From: Cyathus striatus
Lineage: Eukaryota > Basidiomycota > Agaricomycetes > Agaricales > Nidulariaceae
Reading direction: 5' to 3'
DNA: 64,000 nt
Assembly (NCBI GenBank): GCA_025738555.1
Contig: JAOVFP010000006.1
Location: 5,270,001 to 5,334,000 of the forward strand
Shown: positions 37,468-47,773 of the stretch, piece after piece
Layout of the letters: the number at the start of each line of letters is the position of its first letter
Position numbering within the stretch: position 1 is the stretch's first letter
Made by a program: the position numbers and the translations under genes
The notes under the pieces: generated by a model
Database searches by the model: none
Told to the model about the DNA's origin: nothing
The model's input: only the letters and a program-made list of their open reading frames with translations

Positions 37468-37545
37468 GTACATGGGTATGTACCTGGTTGTTTACAGGTA
37501 CATACCCATGTACCTGGTTGTTTACAGGTACATACCCATGTACCT
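37468..37545. repeat. E4 right terminal palindromes
   Basis: Three palindromic copies of GGTACATGGGTATGTACC, two of them separated by TGGTTGTTTACA. The counterpart is at 14147-14205. Confidence 0.8.
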
Positions 37546-37589
37546 GTCATTTGGTATATTTTATGTACCACTCTGGAACGGCACATCAC

Positions 37590-38480
37590 ATACTACCTAT
37601 CTGACTCTGGGACTCTACCTGGACTCTACCTGGACTCTACCTGGACTCCACTTGGACTCCACTTGGACTTCACCTGGACTTTACATAGAGAAAATTATAG
37701 ACTCTACATGGACTTCAAGTGGACTCCAGATAGAAGCTGGACTGCACCCGGAGTCCAGTGGACTCAAGCACTTCAGCTCAGTAGAGTTCAGGTAGAGTCC
37801 ATGTAGAGTCCATGTAGAGTCCAGTTGCTTAAGCTTAGGCACTTGAGTTCAGTAGAGTCCAGGTAGTCTATGTAGAGTCTAGGTAGAGTCTAGGTAGAGT
37901 CCAGTTGCTTAAACTTAGGCACTTGAGTTCAGTAGAGTCCAGGTAGTTCATGTAGAGTCTAGGTAATAAGACTCTACCTAGACTCTACATGAACTACCTG
38001 GACTCTACTGAACTCAAGTGCCTAAGCTGTACCTAGACTCTATTGTCACAGTTCATGTGTGAAAGTGTGACATGTTGGAAATGTTGGAAAATGTGTGACA
38101 GGCGTGACAGGTGTGGGAAAAGTGTGACATGTTGAAAAAACGTTGGAAAGAAAGCATGACATGTGTGACATGCGTGGGGAAAATGTGACATGTTTGGAAA
38201 AGCGTGACATGTTAGAAAAAGTGTTGCAAGTGTGATGACTATGATATGTGACACTTTTCCAACATGTGACACTTTTCCCATGTATGTCACACATGTCACA
38301 CTTTTCCAAACATGCACTTTCACACATGTGGAAACATATTACAACTGTAACAATAGAGTCTAGGTACAGCTTAAGCACTTGAGTTCAGTGGAGTCCAGGT
38401 GGAGTCCAGGTGGAGTCCACTTGGAGTCCACTTAGAGTCCACCTGGAGTCCTGGACTCTACCTGGATTCCACCTGATCTT
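37590..38480. repeat. E4 right tip: GAGTCC-type array with nested palindromes
   Basis: Tandem words GACTCTACCTG and GACTCCACTTG face GAGTCCAGGTA words on the other side. Inside, 37914-37965 and 37975-38026 are a perfect 52-bp inverted repeat with a 9-nt loop. Farther in, 38021-38370 is a second palindrome whose interior (38046-38340) is a GTGACATGT array like the inner arms of E1 and E2. The frames here are repeat-driven. Confidence 0.85.
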
Positions 38481-39279
38481 GTGGAGGAGTGAGATATACA
38501 GCCTCTTGTCATTGTCACGTCCCATTCTTTTCCACTAGGGACAAGAACCTTGGAGGAGAGAGGAGATAGTCTAAGTAGTGGAGTAACTTGTACAATGTTA
38601 GTAGGGTGCATGGAGATAGTGAACAAGTATGGGAGTAGTGGAACGTTGGCTTCAACTTGTGTGTTGTGCCCCTTGGACTTCCAGTTCCGTATTTAGAACA
38701 AAGCGGAGTAAGTGGCAAGATAGTGGAGTTGGCTCAAGGCCCAAGTGGGAGAAGGGTGTAAATGTAGTTGATTTGAAACTGAAGTCTATCTACATTACAG
38801 GAGTAGTTTATATAGTAAACTACTTTGTCTGAATGTGTACAGAGTAATGCCCATGGGTATGTGGCATCCTAGGGGTAAGTAAACTCCATGAAATGTAGAA
38901 CATGGTAAACTAGTAGTATGCCTCTAGATTATAGTCATAGGAGAAATGGCCATGGCTGGAGAACAAGGTAGTAATATTAAAGGGAAGGAACAAGTAAACA
39001 GTTACAAGTAAACATTAGTAAGGAGAGTTTGATATATAATAAGTATACATAGTCCTGAGGAAACGTACTAAAAGCAGAGTAAACCTGGAGTTGACTCCAA
39101 TGGTACAGGGATTGTCACGGATATGACAGTCATCCCCCTTGCAGATTTACAATCACACATATCTTTCTATTTAAAAATGTAATTTCTCAAGTTCTTATAA
39201 TTATTGTCAATGCTACATGCAAGTATGTGGACAATGTAAATCCCCACAAAGATTATACCAACAGGTGAGGCAAAGGAGA

Positions 39280-39352
39280 TTGACATGAGGGAGAATTGAA
39301 TTTGTGGCCTCAGATAACTAGCTCCATGCTCCAACCAACTGAGCTAATAAGC
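39280..39352 (-). repeat. tRNA-derived SINE-like head
   Basis: On the minus strand TAGCTCAGTTGG (39346-39335) is a perfect tRNA A box. AAATTCAATTC (39303-39293) is a 7-of-11 match to the B box, about 31 nt away, as in a tRNA gene. The acceptor stem does not close and the B box is degenerate, so I call a SINE head or tRNA relic, not a working tRNA. Confidence 0.45.
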
Positions 39353-39413
39353 CATTACATACTGCACTAATTGTACTAAGCAAGTACCAACTTTCTTTAC
39401 TCTTATGTATTCT

Positions 39414-39610
39414 AGTTGGTTTCATTAGGTGGCACTGTATGCATGGTGTGTCAGTGAGTGAGCCAGTGATACTGCCTTCAAGTCTTCTCATACTCACTGC
39501 TGATATTGCAACACAGGAATAAATTACATAACTGGTGACTGAAGGTAATAATAAACACAATCATAGATGTTTAGTACCAATTAGAATGGTTACCAGATGT
39601 ATATCTGTCT
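39414..39610 (+). repeat. Dispersed repeat, copy 2
   Basis: Counterpart of 13577-13750 on the same strand. It shares AGTTGGTTTCATT, GTGAGTGAG, GGAATAAATTACA and AACTGGTGA in order. Confidence 0.55.
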
Positions 39611-41078
39611 TCCTACTGATAAGACTAACCTTTAGATAATATTTATTTATGTAGTATTAACACCACTAACAATGAACATAGATTTATATTTAGTTTGAGG
39701 GCATAATGTTTTCAAGGATAGAAAAATGAACAATGTATTTAATACTAGATAATGTGATTGCTTTCAGGTACTTCCAGAACAGACTTCAGACTTCAGATTT
39801 ATATTTGGAATCCAATATCAATTTCAGAACATACTCTACTGTGAAACAGAAGTACAGCCAGTGCAGTGCTTAAGGTATTCTAAAGGTATGTCTAACTACT
39901 TATATACTCCAATACATGGCAATGGTCTCATGCACAAAGGGATAGGTAAGGTAAATAATACATTATAATGTCCAAGAGTGTTAAGGTTTGCCGAGAACTG
40001 TAGTGTTGGTGTATTCCTGTGAATACATGTATGTCAGTACACTAGATATAGAATAGAATCGTACCTTTATATGTGTATTTACTGTTTGTGTTGAATAGAG
40101 CAGAGATAAGTCAAGTGTACTGAAAATGATTGAGTTCTTGAAGTGTAAGTCTGACCAAACACCAAATCATGTAATATCACAAGCTACCGCCAATTGGACT
40201 ATCTGATGATACTCAGGCAATCGACAATACTTACAGTATGAAGTAGCAAGTAATAAACTTATAATAGTAGATCACCCTTTTTGGCAACAACAGATGAGAC
40301 TTAGTGCATAGCCTTAAGTCGAGCTCTGGTCTTACAGTTCACACTGAATTGAAGTAGGTAAAAAGATAATATTTATGTTTTACACAGTACTTATATACCT
40401 TCTGTACTCTATTCTATCTACTTTCTATGAAGTTCTGACATGCTCTGGTATGATATAGAATGTTCTACCACCTTCTACTAACTCAGCTTTCTCAGGATAA
40501 CTTCAGTATGAGAACATGTTAGCAAGTCATGTGATATTGAGCAGGCCTGCTGTGAAAATAGAATTAAGAATACAGAAAGAAAAGAAAAGAGTTTGAATTC
40601 TAGGTTTAGGGATAGTAGTGTAAGTAGTCGAGAACCCTATCTACTATAGAATGGCCATATATCCATAACAAAGAGGTACTTTAATACAATACATTAAAAT
40701 ACATAAGAAGCTCACAGGTTACCTACCACCCACAATGCCCATGTTAACCCATACCCTTGGGATAATAATGAGTTCAAGACAAGTCCAGAGAGGGTTAGGA
40801 GAGCAAAATGAGAAGCTTCAGCTTCAAATTGAAAATATACCTATTTATATGACATTATTTATTAGCTATATATCACTAATTACTCTATTTATTGCCTTCC
40901 AAACTTAACATTGTATTAACATACCATGACCATTAGCCCAGTTGTAAATAGCCTTGATTTTATATACAGAAAAAGGAAATTGAGATTACATTTTGCAACA
41001 TAAGTCTAAAGATTAGATTAATGTATTTACGATGTAGATCTTTGAATTAAGGGTTAGTATTTAATATTTAGTATGTGA

Positions 41079-41597
41079 ATGAAGAACCGAGAAATTGAAC
41101 CAAATATAAGCAGCAAGCCACAGAGCCGAAGGTCAGAGCTCAAATACTTTGATGTAATTGAGTGTGGTTGTCTAGCTTTCCATACAAAACAGCTTCTGGA
41201 ACAAATAAAGAATGCAATCAGGATTTTTGAGCTTGCACATCCTGGAAAGCAAGTACTTTTCATATTTGATCAGTCTTCTGCACATGCAGCCCTTCCACCT
41301 GATGCAATAAAAGCATTTAAAATGAATAAGTCTAATGGTGGAAAGCAAAGGAAACAGAAAGATACCATTATCCCAATGACAAATGAAGCACCTGAATTTC
41401 AGGGGAGGCATCAAGCAATGATACTGCCAAATGGTGCAGCAAAAGGTTTAAAAACTGTCTTGGAAGAAAGGGGGTTCAATGTTCAGAAGTTACACTCCAA
41501 GTGCTCACCAGTATGTCCAATTGATAGTCAGAATTGCTGTATGTGCAATTCTACTTTGGGGAGAGTAGCACATTGTCATTCTTGTTACTATCTCTAA
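41079..41597 (+). pseudogene. Truncated DDE-superfamily transposase
   Basis: An open frame of 172 codons. VLFIFDQSSAHAALPPDAIK carries the second catalytic aspartate context of DDE transposases (FD.S..H). AFKMNKSNGGKQ and MILPNGAAKGLKTVLEERG fit the segment that follows in fungal Tc1/mariner-like DDE proteins. The frame stops just after NCCMCNSTL, before the usual C-terminal segment with the third acidic residue, and nothing upstream of 41079 supplies the first. It is therefore truncated at both ends and inactive. A strong 49-bp palindrome begins 26 bp after the stop, possibly the cause or scar of the truncation. Confidence 0.7.
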
Positions 41598-41622
41598 TTA
41601 ACGACTTTGGTCTAGAATTGTA

Positions 41623-41689
41623 GTTATTTCTTCCAGTCAGGTGTGACTCACACCTGACTGGAAGAAATAACATGGTGACACTCACCATG
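41623..41689. repeat. Perfect 49-bp palindrome plus a second hairpin
   Basis: Positions 41623-41646 and 41648-41671 are perfect 24-bp inverted copies around a single base. Immediately after, CATGGTGA (41671-41678) pairs with TCACCATG (to 41689). No mobile-element family is recognised. Confidence 0.9.
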
Positions 41690-41914
41690 TGTCCTCAAGT
41701 TATCTTCTCCATACTGTATGTCAAGATAGTTGTATGCAAATGATACTTATTACTAACTAATGTTAACATGACCACATATTTGAGTAGGTACACCACATTT
41801 GATTAAATTCAGTACAAAAGTAGTACAAAGCAAACAAGCTAATTAGTGTGATACTGGTGATCCAAGAGAAATAAGTGCATAATCAGCAGCTGTGACACTC
41901 TTAAACTTGACAAA

Positions 41915-43312
41915 TTAATGCTTATGTTTCCATGCAGCAACAATATAATCTGCAATAATCCTATGACCTGCTTCAGTAGCCACACCCTGAGCTGTGTGCC
42001 CAGAGGTATTTCTATGTGTAATGTCTATGAAAACCTCCTTCAACAGAACTTTGACAGCTGAAAAGTGCCCATCCTTTGCTGCATGTATCAAAGGTGTATT
42101 CCCATACTGGTCTTCAATGTTTATATTTATGCCAGGTATGCCCAATAGCATGGTAATGTATTCAATATTTCCAGTTGCAGATGCTATGTGCAGTGCAGTT
42201 TCTCCGTGATAAAACTGTCGACCATTGATGTCAAAATTTCCTGCATCCAGTAACACTCTTAAAATACAAGTATCATCCTTCATTTTCACAGCCAATAAAA
42301 TTGGGTTTGTATAAAGTTCACCATAAAACTTTCCAGAATCCGACTGAAGCAGAAGGCAGACCAAATACGTGATGACCCTAGGATGGACTCCTTCTTTAAG
42401 TGCATATTCAAGAGCTGGCGACTCTTGAGAGAACTTGGGACTGCAAATTAGTTTGTAATCGGCTTCTATGATCTCCATTACTGCCTCCATATTGTTTTCC
42501 ACAATAGCCAAACATAAGGGTGCAGTACTATTAGGTAAGAGACTAATTCATCTTGAATCCACCAGCAAACGTGCTATGACATAATGACCTCTTTGGAGAG
42601 CAATCCCAATTAAATTGGCACCAGTTTTATTGTTCATGACATTACAGTCTACACTGTCCATCGCCAGCATTATTTCAACAATGTCTTGTAACCCATACTC
42701 CACTGCATAGAATATGGCAGTCATCCCAGTATTGGAGACCACAATATTTACTTGCAGCCCATTTACTTTAAGAATCTTCCAGGCGATTTCTCCATTCCTA
42801 TTCATGAGTGATAAGATAAGTGGAGTTTCACCAGTTTCTACTGTGCAATTGACATTGATATCAGACTGCTGTAACAGAAGTTCTGCAATCGAGATATGCC
42901 CACTGACAGTCATGGAGCACAGAGGGGTGAACTTACTTGAAGATTTCAGATTCAGGTCTACTCCACCTCTTTTCAAGATGTATCGTACCACTCGCTCATA
43001 TTCCATGTACACTGCATGTGCAAGAGCTGAGTGTCCATTAATGTCAACAATATTCACATTAACTTCAGGAACTTGAAGAAGAAACTTGGCAATTTCTGTG
43101 TGCCTCTGTATGATAGCAGTCATTAGGGGTGTCTGGTATCGAAACCCATCTCTACTGTTCACATCCACTCCATTTTCCAGTAGATCCTTTATAATATTTT
43201 TTAAACTAAAGCCTGTACACAGGTGAAGAGCAGAAAAGCCTTCTCTTCCAAATACCAACTGGCCATTTATATGGACTTGGGCATTGTCTGCTAAGAGCTT
43301 CTTAATGACACC
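41915..43312 (-). pseudogene. Ankyrin-repeat protein, one internal stop, 5' truncated
   Basis: One frame runs from 43312 to the stop at 41915 with about ten ankyrin-type repeats. Examples are GFSALHLCTGFS, YQTPLMTAIIQRHTEIAKFL, GHSALAHAVYMEYERVVRYI, GETPLILSLMNRNGEIAWKI, GETALHIASATGNIEYITML and GNTPLIHAAKDGHFSAVKVL. It is interrupted once by TGA at 42550-42548, after RLLVDSR. The repeat resumes without gap in the same frame as ISLLPNSTAPLCLAIVENN, so the stop replaced a sense codon (CGA to TGA would do it). No ATG precedes the first repeat; the frame opens after another TGA at 43315, so the 5' end is lost or lies in an unseen exon. Ankyrin repeats bind other proteins; the partner cannot be told. 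Confidence 0.8.
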
Positions 43313-43931
43313 TCAGACAGGAGTGAATTGGGGCAGGGTAAATATGGTACAAACAGATTTTCTTAACAATTAGAATGTGTACCAAAATTGGCTCCTTGAA
43401 CAGATTCATGTTCATATTTAGAAAATAATGATGGATTGGTTCTAAACCCATATCACGCTTCCATATTGAGAAAATGACAATAGAACAAAGGTAGAATCTG
43501 TGTGAAAAATTGGTTGTTAACGCAGATTCTCGCACAAATCCTGAATTGGAACGCACATTTGTTCACTGATCCTATCTAAACCCGGATTCTGGCTATGTTC
43601 AGCGCCCCTATCTTATCGCACATTCAGAATTTGTCCTGGTAACAGAGTCTGGATTGGTTCATTCATCAGATCCACTTGCCAATTCTAAATGTAATCAAAA
43701 TATGTTGTTCTACCCTATGTACGTGCAGATTGTAAATATGGTAACATATCATATTGATTGTCCCGCTCACAGGGCCACTCACAGGCCACTCACACCTGCT
43801 CATAACCCACTCAACCACTCAATACATATATACAATTTCCTGCACAGCAGATATGTCCATATATGCAAAGAAATAAAAAATGAAAATTTGAAACTCTACT
43901 CAAGCTCCTGTGCCACAAACAACCCTGGCTT
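43313..43931. other. Spacer before E3, no gene seen
   Basis: Short frames only, without motifs. Confidence 0.5.
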
Positions 43932-43989
43932 CTTTCCTCCATGAGTGTTATCCAATGTGATCATAAAAATGAAGTGTTTTATGATTGCC

Positions 43990-45545
43990 GCAATCATCTA
44001 TCTCATGATTGCCTGTTTCTAATGTAACAACAATATGTCTATTATAATGTGGTGATCATATGCAATCATTGGTGATTTGAAGTGTATATTACTACTGTAG
44101 GCCTATTATAAATGGTGATCATATACAATCATTGGTTAATTTGTAGTGTATATTACTACTGTAGATCCATTATAAATGGTGATCATATGCAATCATCAGT
44201 TAATTTGAAGTATATATTACTACTGTAGGCTTATTATAAATGGTGATCATATGCAATCATTGGTGATTTGAAGTGTATATTACTACTGTAAGCCTATTAT
44301 AAATGGTGATCATATGCAGTCATTGGTTAACTGGAAGTGTATATTACTTATAAATAGTGATCATATGCAATCACTAGTTAGTTTGTAGAGTGTATTACTA
44401 CTGTAGGCTTATTATAAATAGTGATCATATGCAATCATTGGTAATTTGAAGTGTATATTACTACTATAGACCTATTATAAATAGTGATCATATGCAATCA
44501 TTGGTTAATTTGAAGTGTATATTACTTATAAATGGTGATCATATGCAATCATTGGTAATTTAAAGTGTATATTACTACTGTAGGCCTATTATAAATGGTA
44601 ATCATATACAATCATTGGTGATTTGAAGTGTATATTACTACTGTAGGCTTATTATAAATGGTGATCATATGTAATCATTGGTAATTTGAAGTGTATATTA
44701 CTACTATAGACCTATTATAAATAGTAATCATATGCAATCATTGGTTAATTTGAAGTGTATATTACTTATAAATGGTGATTATATGCAATCATTAGTTAGT
44801 TTGTAGTGTATATTACTACTGTAGACTTATTATAAATAGTGATCATATGCAATCATTGGTAATTTGAAGTGTATATTACTACTATAGACCTATTATAAAT
44901 AGTGATCATATGCAATCGTTGGTTAATTTGAAGTGTATATTACTTATAAATGGTGATCATATGCAATCATTGGTAATTTGAAGTGTATATTACTACTGTA
45001 GGCCTATTATAAATGGTAATCATATACAATCATTGGTGATTTGAAGTGTATATTACTACTGTAGGCTTATTATAAATGGTGATCATATGTAATCATTGGT
45101 AATTTGAAGTGTATATTACTACTATAGACCTATTATAAATAGTAATCATATGAAATCATTGGTTAATTTGAAGTGTATATTACTTATAAATGGTGATCAT
45201 ATGCGATCATTAGTTAGTTTGTAGTGTATATTACTACTGTAGACTTATTATAAATAGTGATCATATGCAATCATTGGTAATTTGAAGTGTATATTACTAC
45301 TATAGACCTATTATAAATAGTAATCATATGCAATCATTGGTTAATTTGAAGTGTATATTACTTATAAATGGTGATCATATGCAATCATTGGTTAGTTTGT
45401 AGTGTATATTACTACTGTAGGCCTATTATAAATGGTGATTATATGCAATCATTTGTTTATTCGAAGTGAATATTACTACTATAGACTTATAATATGATCA
45501 TCATATGTAACCATTGGTAAATTTGAATGGAATAATACCACTTTA
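43990..45545 (+). repeat. E3 left arm: about twenty-five 62-bp units
   Basis: Units carry GTGATCATATGCAATCATTGG followed by TTGAAGTGTATATTACT and often ACTGTAGGCCTATTATAAAT. Some units lack the last block. Runs of several units are repeated as a block, so the array grew by copying multi-unit segments. Confidence 0.92.
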
Positions 45546-47773
45546 GTTATCATATGTGGTCATTAGCTTACAGCTTATCATTAAGATTATTTGTGATATA
45601 ACTCTCACTTGCATAACAATATTTCAATTTGACTTAGAGTAAGTAATGTTACATAATGATATACAACGCGAGTGTGACTGAATCTTTGAACTTGCTTCGA
45701 ACAACACAACTTCTGGGTATTAATATTTTCTCTGAGAGATACATTATTGTATTACACTACATGTTAGGTTGTAGAACTTAGATAGAGATTGCAAATTAAA
45801 AGTAATGCCCAAATATATAAGGGCCAATTGCATGACAATGCTGCGAAGATAATAGGTACTGATACTGCAAAGAATAAATATAGAGAATAGCACATGACGA
45901 ATTAGAAGAATGCACTTATGCGGTATACTGAGATGGATCGATGTAACATACATATCAATTTATCTCTGCATGTAGTGCCGGAGGAGCATAGCAAGTGTCG
46001 CGTTAATCTTCAGTAGCTTTATGTCGTCCAAATCCTCGATACCACATCTTATCCAAAATGCATTCCTCACTCAAAAACGCTCTTGAAGACACCACAAATT
46101 TAGGGAATTAAATGAAAAGATGGATAGCGGAGGTACAATTATCTGCTGTATGTGCGGTGACCATACAACACGAGCACATTATTATGGAATTAACAAATCT
46201 GCTTTCATCCACTTCAAAATCCACATTGTCTCTGGAGATGGTTAATTCCAACATTTATTCAGATGTGGCTTATATATTCAAATTGGACAATATTCCGAAT
46301 TTTCATCATTGTATCACAAATACCTCATTTCATACTTACTCAATAATTCTGTACATCTGGATTAAGAACCTGCCACTAATTCTGGATAGGTTTTTCAAAT
46401 TATAATTCGATCGGACAAAATATGCGGACAGAATTCTGTTTTATAATCAGCGATAGAGTGTCCACTGCGTCGTAAATCGAGATGCACACTCGTATTAGTT
46501 ATCACATTAACTATGTGTAAACAGTGCTCAACATTTCAAGCGAGCCGATGACAAATATTAGCTCAGTTATCAGTCAACGCCAAGCTTTGACTGAGTTCAT
46601 TTGTTTCAACGTTTCCCAAAAATATACCCCCTTGATGACGGTCCCGATGCTGTATGATAGTATGTGACATATGTAATTATAATAATTACCTCGTTTGCAT
46701 CTTTGTTAAGTACACAGAAGTAAAACGTTCTGAAGTAAAAATAAATAAATGTCAGAGACCATGGCTTGAGATAATTTAAGTACATTGAAGCATGAGAGAG
46801 AGAGATGCGCACGAAACTCGGGCCTGGAACTCGAAAGCCGACTGACAAACAGCACTGTATGGTACCTAACTAAGTGTGGGAAATAATATAGAACAAAACA
46901 TTTCATGAAACGCATAACTACCTGGTCGATTGAACATCGTTTTTTTGTTCTAATATTCTTAAACATCATATAGCTACACATAATAGTCGAAAATTTCAAA
47001 GAAAATTCGGAAAATAGAGGACAATTCGTAGACTCTGGCGCCGCCAATGCTACGGCAACCGAACTAGAGTATGGCAATTAATGTCCCATTTGGAGCAGCA
47101 TATTCACCCGTCGGTACCCGTACTGTACAACCCAGTAGATGGCATGAGGTCTTCTGCAGCAAATGTATCACAGGGACAGCCTGCTGTGTTCTGTAGGGGT
47201 GGAACGATGACGAGGCAGGGGGGAGGGTGATATGTACATGAGTGGTGTGATGGTGAGGCGTGATACTACAGGTGAATTCAAAGAGATGGACAATGACAGC
47301 GCCTGAGTTACCATCAGAAAATGACAAGAGCAAGCGCATCACATGCTCATTGCAACATTGGCTAATGACTCTTTATCAGCCATGCAAAGGAACGCACATT
47401 AACATGTAGTAGAAGACTCAAGCGCACTTTTAATGTGTATAATATGAAGACACAACTATGATTATTTAAAATGTTTAAAAGGAAGGGATTAAAAATGAGT
47501 CTAAGTAAATTTCTGGGTTATAGATGACGAGAATTAAAGTAAAATAGGTGTAAAGTATGTAAGAGAGAAATGCTGGAAGGAAAAATAATTGAGATCGATT
47601 GTGAATTAATGTTGCGATTTAGAGAGATTTCAAACAAACAAGCCATTGCAACATGCCTATAAAATGGGAAGGAATGTGGCACACTGAAACATCTGAGGCG
47701 ATCCGGGGTGCACTTAATTCGATTTATTTCTTAAGGCTGTTCAATTATATACTGTGAGTTCCCTTCTTTAATA
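45546..47773. other. E3 interior without a supported gene
   Basis: Frames at 46112-46405 (plus) and 46606-47342 (minus) lack motifs and consistent splicing. I do not call them. Confidence 0.5.

Larger units (their letters stand above)
14022..38501. mobile_element. E4: giant composite KDZ-type DNA transposon, about 24.5 kb, with cargo genes
   Basis: The outermost matching ends are CACTCCTCCAC at 14032 and its complement ending at 38491. The 8-bp word CCTCTTGT occurs at 14014-14021 and 38502-38509, exactly 10 bp outside each, and is a candidate target duplication. Moving inward on both sides come GAGTCC-type words, TGGTACATA, palindromic GGTACATGGGTATGTACC, a 200-bp unique segment, then an inverted array of 331-bp units (14400-19130 and 33600-37150). 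The interior order is Zn-cluster gene (minus), KDZ transposase (minus), two multi-exon cargo genes (plus) and two Zn-cluster genes (plus). The right tip is about 0.85 kb longer than the left because of extra GAGTCC repeats and a nested palindrome. The extent is inferred from symmetry; the transposase itself is broken. Confidence 0.75.
38510..41078. other. Gene-poor spacer between E4 and the DDE fragment
   Basis: No convincing gene on either strand. It holds a tRNA-like SINE head (39280-39352) and a dispersed repeat (39414-39610). Confidence 0.55.

Noticed and set aside
13577..39610. The repeats at 13577-13750 and 39414-39610 as terminal repeats of one element
   Set aside because: They are in direct orientation, unequal in length and about 0.3 and 0.9 kb outside the symmetrical ends of E4. 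A dispersed older repeat is simpler.
46112..46405. 97-codon plus-strand frame inside E3
   Set aside because: No motif, no splice context and hydrophobic low-complexity content; likely chance.
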